A stretch of DNA of 5,562 nt, taken from Hyphomicrobiales bacterium (GTDB taxonomy: Bacteria > Pseudomonadota > Alphaproteobacteria > Rhizobiales > Beijerinckiaceae). Below are positions 1 to 4,288 of the stretch, piece after piece (the stretch's first letter is position 1; each line of letters opens with the position of its first letter). The notes under the pieces were generated by a model, which had not been told where the DNA came from, made no database searches, and saw only the letters and a list, made by a program, of their open reading frames with translations. The position numbers were made by a program, and so were the translations under genes. The stretch spans positions 1-5,562 of the forward strand of contig JAQGKN010000489.1 of the NCBI GenBank assembly GCA_028290085.1, in the 5' to 3' direction.

Positions 1-89
1 GCGCCGATGAACCCACCGGCCACCGCGATCCACATCTGGTAGAAAGCATAATGCAGCGTGAGCAGCCTGAACTGGCTCCAACGAGGCAC
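1..89 (-). CDS. Probable MFS transporter, N-terminal 29 codons only (runs off left edge)
   Basis: Only the first 29 codons are in the window. The peptide starts MPRWSQFRLLTLHYAFYQ and continues into a glycine-rich hydrophobic stretch, MWIAVAGGFIG. A short basic/aromatic N-terminus running into a first membrane helix that ends AGGFxG resembles the start of major facilitator superfamily permeases of alphaproteobacteria; this is recalled family resemblance and the evidence is thin. I chose the GTG at 89 because GGGGAG (positions 103-98 on the minus strand) sits 8 nt upstream. An in-frame GTG at 98 would overlap that ribosome binding site. The gene begins 25 nt after the stop of the DUF3830 gene on the same strand, so the two are probably cotranscribed. 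The substrate cannot be told from this fragment, and another polytopic membrane protein family remains possible. Confidence 0.5.
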   Translation of the reverse strand, partial: MPRWSQFRLLTLHYAFYQMWIAVAGGFIG

Positions 90-114
90 GCTACACACTC
101 CCCGATCGCTAGCT

Positions 115-528
115 TCAGGCCAGTTCGATGACGATCTTCTGGGCACCCTTCCACAACACCGACTTGCCGAGCGCCGTAAGGTTCTCGAGACCGGAGGTCA
201 GGGTGATGAAATGATTGCCTGCGAGTTGCCCGGCCTTGCTTGCAAATTGCAGGGCGCCATAGCCGAGCAGGATCTCGGTTTCGCTGACGCCGCCCGGGTA
301 AAGGATGATCTGGCCCGGAGCTGGATAGCTTGTCGCGTTCTCGTAGCCGACGCCAAATTGCAGATCGCCGAGCGGCATCCACACACCTTCACCACTCCAC
401 CGAACATGGATGATCTGGCTGTGGAAGGGCAGATGCTTGCGAAACATCGCACATGTCTGGGGCGCCAGTTCGTCCTCGAAACGGGCACCAAATGTGAAGT
501 CACCAGCCGTGACGCGAAGCTCGCTCAT
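115..528 (-). CDS. DUF3830 family protein (cyclophilin-like fold)
   Basis: This 137-residue soluble protein has no signal peptide or membrane segment. It matches what I know of DUF3830 over its full length. An N-terminal strand pair with an FxARFEDELAPQTC segment (about residues 11-26) resembles the cyclophilin-type 'acidic residues, then AP-T' start. It is followed by HVRWSGEGVWMPLGDL (about 41-56), the ENATSYPAPGQIILYPGG block (about 63-80) and SETEILLGYG (about 81-90). The end contains GQLAGNHF and a short helix. Structural members of this family are cyclophilin-like, but no biochemical activity is established to my knowledge. Relatives often sit beside hydrolase or racemase genes and transporters. 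ATG at 528 has GAGGA 9 nt upstream. The MFS-like gene follows after 25 nt, so a role linked to an imported small molecule is possible; that is inference. Confidence 0.88.
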   Translation of the reverse strand: MSELRVTAGDFTFGARFEDELAPQTCAMFRKHLPFHSQIIHVRWSGEGVWMPLGDLQFGVGYENATSYPAPGQIILYPGGVSETEILLGYGALQFASKAGQLAGNHFITLTSGLENLTALGKSVLWKGAQKIVIELA

Positions 529-651
529 CCAGAAAAATCCTCATGACGTGATGGGAAACGGTTAGCACAGGAACGAGTGCCCGCAAACGCCTTCGCGATT
601 GCAGTGCCACGGAATTTGCAGCAGCGTTCAAATCGGCCGCGCGGACGAATT

Positions 652-975
652 TCAGGCGTCCGGCAAGCAATAGAGACGATAGAGCGTCTCCAGCACCGCG
701 CGCACCTCCGCACTCGCAAGGCGGTAAAAGATCGTCTGTCCGTCGCGTCGTGTTTCGACGAGACGGAGGCTCCGCATCTTGCCCAGATGCTGCGAAAGCG
801 CCGCGGGCATCAGCCCGACGATACCGGCGAGGTCTCCCACCGATTTCTCACCTTCGAGCAGCGCGCAGAGAACCATAAGGCGCTTGGCATTGGCCATGGC
901 CGTTAAAAGGCGTGAGGCCTCCTCCGCTTTCGCTTCAAGGCCCGATACCGAAATATCATTCGTAACGTTTTCCAT
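652..975 (-). CDS. ArsR/SmtB repressor of the BigR/SqrR persulfide-sensing type
   Basis: This 107-residue winged-helix repressor has the ArsR order: N-terminal helix, LLTAMANAKRLMVLCALLEGE (about 23-43), the SVGDLAGIVGL helix, the recognition helix AALSQHLGKMRS (about 58-69), and the wing VETRRDGQTIFYRL (about 73-86). C37 lies in the 'LCALLEGE' helix and C103 near the end ('LYRLYCLPDA'). Their 66-residue separation equals that of the C42/C108 pair of BigR and the C41/C107 pair of SqrR, which form a di- or polysulfide link that releases DNA. I see no CxC metal site of the ArsR or SmtB type. It is transcribed away from the DUF2892-PmpAB genes, which it probably represses together with itself. 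ATG at 975 has no Shine-Dalgarno sequence; a near-consensus -10 six bases upstream suggests a leaderless message. Family is certain; the persulfide ligand is inferred. Confidence 0.93.
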   Translation of the reverse strand: MENVTNDISVSGLEAKAEEASRLLTAMANAKRLMVLCALLEGEKSVGDLAGIVGLMPAALSQHLGKMRSLRLVETRRDGQTIFYRLASAEVRAVLETLYRLYCLPDA

Positions 976-976
976 A

Positions 977-1006
977 TTGACAATTTAGCAAATGCGCAGA
1001 TACGTA
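977..1006 (+). promoter_or_regulatory. Candidate promoter of the DUF2892-PmpAB operon
   Basis: A perfect -35 hexamer TTGACA lies at 977-982 on the plus strand, 54 nt before the first start codon. At the expected distance the sequence is TACGTA (1001-1006, 18-base spacer), a poor -10 match that falls inside the GATACGTATC palindrome. This promoter overlaps the one proposed for the repressor gene on the other strand, so a single bound repressor could shut both. The -35 is clear; the -10 is weak. Confidence 0.4.
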
Positions 1007-1010
1007 TCAA
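982..1010 (-). promoter_or_regulatory. Candidate sigma-70 promoter of the ArsR-type gene, possibly leaderless
   Basis: Reading the minus strand, TTGATA (1010-1005) and TAAATT (987-982) are separated by 17 bases. TTGATA differs from the -35 consensus at one base and TAAATT matches the -10 consensus at four of six. Only GTCAAT separates the -10 from the ATG at 975, so a normal start point would fall at or next to the A of the start codon. This agrees with the lack of a ribosome binding site. The call is from pattern only. Confidence 0.45.
999..1008. promoter_or_regulatory. Perfect palindrome, candidate repressor operator
   Basis: GATACGTATC is a perfect 10-bp palindrome between the divergent repressor and DUF2892 genes. 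It covers the expected -10 of the plus-strand promoter and touches the -35 of the minus-strand one. A second, imperfect AT-rich repeat, ATTTAGCAAAT (983-993, arms ATTT/AAAT), lies 5 nt to its left. ArsR-family dimers bind such short inverted repeats over promoters, so one or both are the likely site for the neighbouring repressor. Binding is inferred. Confidence 0.45.
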
Positions 1011-1035
1011 TAAGAATTTGTCGGGGAGAGCCATC

Positions 1036-1260
1036 ATGGCAAATATGGGCACCATCGACCGTACACTCCGCATCGTCCTGGGTGCCGTTCTCATCATCGC
1101 GCCGTTCGTGTCTTTCGCGGCTGACGTATTTGTTGGATGGGGCGGATGGAAATATGCCGTGTCATCTGCCGGGTTGGTCATGATCGTGACTGCGGCCTTT
1201 CGCTTCTGCCCCGCCTACACATTGCTCGGCATTCGCACCTGCGCGATGCCGGGTAAGTAA
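1036..1260 (+). CDS. DUF2892 (YgaP-type transmembrane domain) small inner-membrane protein
   Basis: This 74-residue protein has two predicted membrane helices (about 10-29 and 37-56) and the DUF2892 hallmarks: N-terminal MGTIDRTLRIVLG, then FRFCPAYTLLGIRTC near the end with C58 and C69. The same domain forms the membrane part of E. coli YgaP, where it is fused to a rhodanese. Here the rhodanese is absent and the domain stands alone. E. coli ygaP is likewise paired with an ArsR regulator (YgaV) related to BigR, which supports a sulfur role. ATG at 1036 is chosen because GGGGAG (1023-1028) is 7 nt upstream; a longer frame from TTG at 1018 would place that ribosome binding site inside the coding region. 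The first YeeE/YedE gene follows 14 nt after the stop. A function in moving or handling sulfane sulfur at the membrane is inferred. Confidence 0.88.
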   Translation: MANMGTIDRTLRIVLGAVLIIAPFVSFAADVFVGWGGWKYAVSSAGLVMIVTAAFRFCPAYTLLGIRTCAMPGK

Positions 1261-1274
1261 CATCGAGTGACGCA

Positions 1275-1697
1275 ATGACAGCCTTCACGCCGATAGCCTC
1301 CTTGATCGGGGGCGCAATGATTGGACTGGCCGCGGTTCTGCTCATGTCCGTCAAAGGGCGGATCGCGGGCGTGAGCGGCATAGCATCTCGCCTTTTTCCG
1401 CCCTACGCGGACGGAGAATTGTTCGGGCGCCTCGCCTTCGTGGCGGGACTCGTCGCTGCCCCCCTGGTCTACCTGCTGGTGACCGGGAGCTTGCCGGAAC
1501 TGACTGTCGCGGCGAGTGCGCCGCTTCTTGGTGTTGCGGGGCTTCTCGTCGGCTTCGGGTCCGTTTGGGGAAACGGCTGCACGTCAGGCCACGGAGTCTG
1601 TGGCATCGCCCGGCTCTCCACGCGCTCCATCGCTGCAACACTGGTTTTCATGACGACGGCGATCGTAACCCTGTTCATCCTGCGGCATGTGCTTTGA
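1275..1697 (+). CDS. YeeE/YedE family sulfur-compound permease, PmpA-like half
   Basis: This 140-residue polytopic membrane protein belongs to the YeeE/YedE (Sulf_transp) family. Predicted spans lie near residues 7-25, 53-70, 78-97 and 116-138. The key motif is GNGCTSGHGVCG (about 99-110) with C102 and C109, followed by IARLSTRS. In characterised YeeE, which imports thiosulfate, cysteines in such membrane motifs line the substrate path. Single-chain YeeE is about twice this length; here the fold is split between this gene and the next, as in the pmpA/pmpB arrangement. It begins 14 nt after the DUF2892 gene with only a weak upstream GAG. Its stop codon is embedded in the ribosome binding site of the following gene, which suggests coupled translation. 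The actual substrate (thiosulfate, sulfide or a polysulfide) cannot be read from sequence. Confidence 0.9.
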   Translation: MTAFTPIASLIGGAMIGLAAVLLMSVKGRIAGVSGIASRLFPPYADGELFGRLAFVAGLVAAPLVYLLVTGSLPELTVAASAPLLGVAGLLVGFGSVWGNGCTSGHGVCGIARLSTRSIAATLVFMTTAIVTLFILRHVL

Positions 1698-1704
1698 GGC
1701 AATT

Positions 1705-2154
1705 ATGTCTTTTGTCCCTGTCCTGCTGCAATTTGTCGTCGGCCTGTTCTTCGGACTCGGCCTCATCGTGGCCGGCATGTCGAACCCGGCAAAGGTGCAG
1801 AACTTCCTCGATTTCGCGGCCATCGGCACTGGAGGATGGGACGCAAGCCTTGCTTTCGTTATGGCCGGTGCGGTCGCTGTTACGGCTGCGGGCTATCGCC
1901 TTGTCCTTCGGCGCACGAAACCCCTGTTCGCGGCGGGCTTTCTCTTGCCGCGAGCATCCGCCATCGACGCGCGTCTCATGGTTGGAGCAGCGCTGTTTGG
2001 CATTTGCTGGGGCCTTGTCGGCTTCTGCCCCGGCCCTGCCCTGACCGCGCTGGGAACCGGATCGGCGTCGGCGATGCTTTTCGTGGCCGCGATGTTCGCA
2101 GGCATGCTCGCAGCCCGATGGCTCGCCGACCGCATGACACGCGCCCCAGCCTGA
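1705..2154 (+). CDS. YeeE/YedE (DUF6691-type) permease, PmpB-like half
   Basis: This 149-residue membrane protein is the second half of the split YeeE/YedE pair. It opens with a span containing GLFFGLGLIVAGMSNPAKV (about 13-31), then NFLDFAAIGTGGWDASLAFVMAGAVAV, typical of the DUF6691/PmpB half. Near the end is GICWGLVGFCPGPAL (about 99-113) with C101 and C108, the counterpart of the Cys motif in the partner. I start it at ATG 1705 because GAGG (1696-1699), overlapping the TGA of the upstream gene, lies 5 nt before it. An in-frame ATG at 1687 lacks a ribosome binding site. The two halves probably assemble into one transporter for a reduced sulfur compound in the inner membrane. The sequence shows no soluble sulfurtransferase or dioxygenase after it, unlike larger BigR-type operons. 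Confidence 0.9.
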   Translation: MSFVPVLLQFVVGLFFGLGLIVAGMSNPAKVQNFLDFAAIGTGGWDASLAFVMAGAVAVTAAGYRLVLRRTKPLFAAGFLLPRASAIDARLMVGAALFGICWGLVGFCPGPALTALGTGSASAMLFVAAMFAGMLAARWLADRMTRAPA

Positions 2155-2180
2155 TTCACGCGGGCCCGCTGAACCTATGA

Positions 2181-2321
2181 GCAACAGGGTCACGGACACG
2201 GCTGTCGCATGTCCTCGCCGCGCGCAAATCGCTGCTGACACAGGTCTTCGCGAGCTTCGTCATTTGCCTAGGCGTTTACGTGGTCGTGCACGGCACGATG
2301 ACGATGCTGGGCGGAAATTAG
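2181..2321 (+). pseudogene. Possible frameshifted or start-less small membrane protein
   Basis: The frame ending TAG at 2319-2321 reads LSHVLAARKSLLTQVF, then a hydrophobic stretch ASFVICLGVYVVVHG and TMTMLGGN. It resembles a real one-span membrane protein of about 40-50 residues and uses the same G/C-ending codons as its neighbours. It has no ATG, GTG or TTG start: the frame opens after TGA at 2178, and its only early candidate is CTG at 2202. An ATG at 2177 begins MSNRVTDTA in the neighbouring frame, so one base lost or gained near 2203 would join the two parts into a protein of roughly 48 residues. It follows pmpB by about 25 nt. It could be a decayed gene, a sequencing error or chance; I do not recognise the family. 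Confidence 0.35.
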
Positions 2322-2354
2322 CGCTATTTCCGTGCTCGTGGCCCACTCGAATCA

Positions 2355-2379
2355 GGAACTGAATTCCACCTGAGCGGTT
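2355..2379 (+). promoter_or_regulatory. Candidate RpoE2/EcfG general stress promoter (GGAAC-N18-TT)
   Basis: GGAAC at 2355-2359 is followed after exactly 18 bases by TT at 2378-2379. This is the motif described for RpoE2 of Sinorhizobium meliloti and, more broadly, for the EcfG general stress sigma factors of alphaproteobacteria. It lies 40 nt before the 24-residue membrane protein start, the right place to drive that gene and the four-span protein after it. The -10 side reads GGTT rather than the usual CGTT, so it may be weaker than consensus. Confidence 0.5.
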
Positions 2380-2383
2380 TCGC

Positions 2384-2405
2384 TGCAGCCAAAGAACTGG
2401 CTGCA
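2384..2405 (+). other. 5'-leader hairpin next to a strong ribosome binding site
   Basis: TGCAGCCA (2384-2391) and TGGCTGCA (2398-2405) form a perfect 8-bp stem with the 6-base loop AAGAAC. It sits directly before AGAGGAGG (2406-2413), the ribosome binding site of the 24-residue protein. If transcription starts from the proposed stress promoter, this hairpin would be at or close to the 5' end of the message. A role in mRNA stability or translation is inferred. Confidence 0.45.
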
Positions 2406-2418
2406 AGAGGAGGTTTTC

Positions 2419-2493
2419 ATGAGCGGTATCATTTATCTGGTCGGACTGGTCGTCGTGGTTCTCGCAGTTCTTTCGTTCTTCGGTCTCCGCTGA
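2419..2493 (+). CDS. 24-residue single-span membrane protein
   Basis: The product is MSGIIYLVGLVVVVLAVLSF followed by FGLR: a membrane helix covering almost the whole chain with one C-terminal arginine. The start is well supported: AGAGGAGG (2406-2413) is a near-perfect ribosome binding site 5 nt before the ATG. Its stop is 20 nt from the start of the four-span protein, whose AAGGAG lies in that gap, so the two form an operon. Very short proteins of this pattern (hydrophobic helix ending SFFGLR) occur, as I recall, in other alphaproteobacteria, but I know no assigned function. A general-stress promoter-like motif upstream suggests induction in stationary phase or stress. Its size means automated annotation would usually miss it. 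It may act alone in the membrane or as a small partner of the next protein. Confidence 0.72.
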   Translation: MSGIIYLVGLVVVVLAVLSFFGLR

Positions 2494-2513
2494 TCCCTGG
2501 AAGGAGATGCGCC

Positions 2514-3413
2514 ATGCAGACCTCTGACACGACTTTCTCGCCCTCGTCCGGCATCGGATGGAGTGCTGTCATCGCAGCCTCCACGATCACGGCGGCCCTC
2601 TTCTTCGTCTTCGTTACGTTCGGTTCCGCACTCGGCTTGGGTGTGGCCTCGTCTGCGCCGACGTGGCGCGACACCTCCTTCGCGCTATGGCTGCTGTCGG
2701 GCGTTTATTTGCTCGTAGCGGCGCTGACGAGCTTTGCGGTCGGCGGCTATATCGCCGGCAGGCTTCACGCACGCGGTTTCGCTACCGACGAGGACCAGCC
2801 GGAGTTTCACGCGGGGCTTCGCGGCCTCGTGGTCTGGGCACTCGCCGTGATCCTGGGTGCGCTGATGACTTTGGCACTCACACGGGCGCTCACGCCCCCG
2901 GCCGTGCCATCGGGTGGCAATGCGGGTACCTCCGCTTCGGTGGGCGGAGAAAGCCTCATCGCCTATGAACTCGACCGCTTGTTCCGTGCGGAACGTCGTC
3001 CCGGTGAAGACCTGACCTATCCGCGTTCAGAGGCCGCGCGCATCCTGCTCACGACGTCCGGACATGAGGACATCGCTGCCGAGGATCGGCGTTATCTCTC
3101 AACGCTGGTTCGTGGCGCGACGGGCATTGCGCCACCCGATGCCGACCGCCGCGTCAACGACGTTGTCGTTCGCGCACGTGACGCGCTGACCAAGGCACGC
3201 CGGGTGACCGTGCTGCTCGGCTTCATGACGGCTGCAAGCCTGCTGGCTGGGGCGGCCGTCGCCTGGTTCGCCTCGGTGCGTGGCGAACGCGATGGTCGAG
3301 GGCTGGACGTGTCGGCATTTCACGCCATGTTCGGCAATACCGGCGCACCGGGTCTGCCTCCTCGCGCCACATTCGGAACGCCCGGTCCCGACCAGACGCG
3401 TACGCCCATCTGA
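2514..3413 (+). CDS. Four-span membrane protein of the alphaproteobacterial 'PhnA-like' type
   Basis: This 299-residue protein has three N-terminal spans (about 15-44, 56-83 and 103-126), a hydrophilic middle domain (about 145-228) and a fourth span (about 231-254). The first helix begins with the IGWSAVIAAS pattern and the second ends VGGYIAGRL. The middle part has DRRYLSTLVRGATGIAPPDADRRVNDVV. This layout fits a family often labelled 'PhnA-like protein' in rhizobial genomes; I see no zinc-ribbon or enzyme motif to justify a phosphonate role, so that label should not be taken as function. After the last span comes a proline/glycine-rich tail of about 45 residues, seemingly longer than usual. 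ATG at 2514 has AAGGAG 7 nt upstream. It is cotranscribed with the 24-residue protein, probably from the GGAAC-N18-TT promoter. Its biochemical role is unknown. Confidence 0.8.
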   Translation: MQTSDTTFSPSSGIGWSAVIAASTITAALFFVFVTFGSALGLGVASSAPTWRDTSFALWLLSGVYLLVAALTSFAVGGYIAGRLHARGFATDEDQPEFHAGLRGLVVWALAVILGALMTLALTRALTPPAVPSGGNAGTSASVGGESLIAYELDRLFRAERRPGEDLTYPRSEAARILLTTSGHEDIAAEDRRYLSTLVRGATGIAPPDADRRVNDVVVRARDALTKARRVTVLLGFMTAASLLAGAAVAWFASVRGERDGRGLDVSAFHAMFGNTGAPGLPPRATFGTPGPDQTRTPI

Positions 3414-3437
3414 CGTTGGGCGCGGCTTGCCGAAGCA

Positions 3438-3463
3438 GCTGCCCCCGCACGGGCGGGGGCAGC
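3438..3463. terminator. GC-rich hairpin, possible transcription terminator
   Basis: GCTGCCCCCGC (3438-3448) and GCGGGGGCAGC (3453-3463) pair perfectly over 11 bp around the loop ACGG. It begins 24 nt after the stop of the four-span membrane protein and 38 nt before the DUF983 start. No T run follows on the plus strand (CTTGTCACG) and none on the minus strand, so it lacks the U tract of a textbook intrinsic terminator. It may act as a Rho-assisted terminator, an attenuating block or an mRNA 3'-end stabiliser. Confidence 0.55.
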
Positions 3464-3501
3464 CTTGTCACGACGGAGCCTTCCATGCGAAAGGCGCGTT
3501 C

Positions 3502-3891
3502 ATGGCTCAATCGCACCACTATCCGCCCCTTCCACCCATGGTCACAGGCATTCGCGGAAAGTGCCCGAGATGCGGACAGGGGAAGCTCTTTTCTGGATTT
3601 CTGAAGCTGGCACCACGATGCGAAGTCTGCGGACTTGATTTCAGCTTCGCCGATCCTGCCGATGGACCAGCCTTTTTCGCGCTCACCATCATGAGCTTCC
3701 CGATACTCGGCTTCATCTGGTGGCTCGACGCCACCTTCGAGCCACCGCTGTGGGTGCACCTGGTCGTCAGCCTGCCAATCCTCATTCTGGCTTGCGTGCT
3801 GCCGCTTCGGCCGTTGAAAGGCTGGCTGGTCTGCTCGCAATATTTCCACAAGGCAGAGCAAGGGCGCCTCGCGCCCAAGGACGAGCCGTAA
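3502..3891 (+). CDS. DUF983 family membrane protein with zinc-ribbon-like cysteines
   Basis: This 129-residue protein has the DUF983 arrangement: an N-terminal cytosolic part with GKCPRCGQGKLFSGFL (C21, C24) and CEVCGLDFS (C40, C43), then the family block FADPADGPAFF (about 49-59), two membrane helices (about 56-75 and 83-103), and the conserved LRPLKGWLVCSQY exit. The two CxxC pairs could hold a metal ion. DUF983 genes occur across Alphaproteobacteria, sometimes near cytochrome oxidase assembly genes, but the function is unproven. ATG at 3502 is chosen because GAAAGG (3489-3494) is 7 nt upstream and homology begins just after it; the same frame stays open far upstream to 3280, overlapping the previous gene, and that extension looks unlike protein. 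It converges with the exported-protein gene, leaving 4 nt between stop codons. Confidence 0.88.
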   Translation: MAQSHHYPPLPPMVTGIRGKCPRCGQGKLFSGFLKLAPRCEVCGLDFSFADPADGPAFFALTIMSFPILGFIWWLDATFEPPLWVHLVVSLPILILACVLPLRPLKGWLVCSQYFHKAEQGRLAPKDEP

Positions 3892-3897
3892 CGGCTC
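3883..3897. terminator. Small hairpin containing both convergent stop codons
   Basis: GAGCCG (3883-3888) and CGGCTC (3892-3897) pair perfectly around the loop TAA, which is the DUF983 stop codon. The minus-strand gene's TGA (3898-3896) overlaps the right arm. A hairpin here would form in transcripts from both strands and could slow or end both. The stem is only 6 bp and no T run follows, so this is a weak call. Confidence 0.3.
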
Positions 3898-4288
3898 AGG
3901 TTCCCGAGCCCGGCACGTAGCAATAAACGAACGGGTCCTTTGGCGGCCCGCCCAGAAAAATCACGATGTGTCCGGTGATATTGGGGTCGCGATTGACCTT
4001 GTGCGGAGGCACCTCGACCATCGTACCCACGGGAACATTATTGCCCCGGCTGTCGGTGATGCGCGCAAAGACCCTGCCCTCGCGGATCTCATATTCGTCT
4101 GCAAAATAGGCATCTGCATCGCCGCAGCAACTGACCAGTGGATGATCGGGCTGCTTCAGATTTCGAAACCATGCGCGCGTTTCGGGGTCGGTTCCTTCCC
4201 ATTGTCCGTAATCCCGCGCGTTCCCGGATCCCGGCAGCATGCAGAAACCGGCTAGGGCTGCGATGAAAGATAATGAGCGGCCGATCAT
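3896..4288 (-). CDS. Small exported protein of unknown function (Cys-Cys motif)
   Basis: This 130-residue protein starts with a plausible Sec signal peptide: MIGRSLSF, a hydrophobic core, then PGSGNA with likely cleavage after residue 24. The mature part has DYGQWEGTDPETRAWFRNL (27-45), LVSCCGDADAYFADEYE (51-67, with C54 and C55), VPVGTMVEVPPHKV (85-98), GHIVIFLGG, and a final VYCYVPGSG with C123. I recognise this pattern (the 'QPD-P-VSCCG-ADAY' block and 'VYCYVP' end) as a common uncharacterised periplasmic family of rhizobia and relatives. The cysteines could form a disulfide or bind a metal. I chose ATG 4288 over ATG 4303 because GGGGAG lies 7 nt before it and the signal peptide then begins properly. 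It is monocistronic as far as seen, convergent with DUF983. Confidence 0.8.
   Translation of the reverse strand: MIGRSLSFIAALAGFCMLPGSGNARDYGQWEGTDPETRAWFRNLKQPDHPLVSCCGDADAYFADEYEIREGRVFARITDSRGNNVPVGTMVEVPPHKVNRDPNITGHIVIFLGGPPKDPFVYCYVPGSGT

Noticed and set aside
58..546. 162-codon plus-strand frame
   Set aside because: It is antisense to DUF3830, which matches its family over the full length and has a good ribosome binding site.
577..906. 109-codon plus-strand frame
   Set aside because: It is antisense to the ArsR-type repressor and contains no recognisable domain.
1018..1035. TTG start of the DUF2892 gene at 1018
   Set aside because: It would put the GGGGAG ribosome binding site inside the gene, and family homology starts at the ATG at 1036.
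2160..2169. GCGGGCCCGC palindrome after pmpB as a terminator
   Set aside because: It has no loop and no T run, so it cannot form a useful hairpin of that size.
1675..2241. 188-codon minus-strand frame
   Set aside because: It is antisense to the pmpA end and pmpB; its translation is Arg/Ala/Ser-rich and resembles no protein family.
2177..2362. 61-codon frame starting at ATG 2177
   Set aside because: No ribosome binding site is present and the translation becomes Arg-rich nonsense; the hydrophobic coding signal in this stretch is in the next frame.
3280..3501. Upstream extension of the DUF983 reading frame
   Set aside because: It overlaps the end of the four-span protein and runs through the hairpin; a ribosome binding site and family homology support ATG 3502.
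3223..3861. 212-codon minus-strand frame
   Set aside because: It is antisense to DUF983 and the end of the four-span protein, with low-complexity charged composition.
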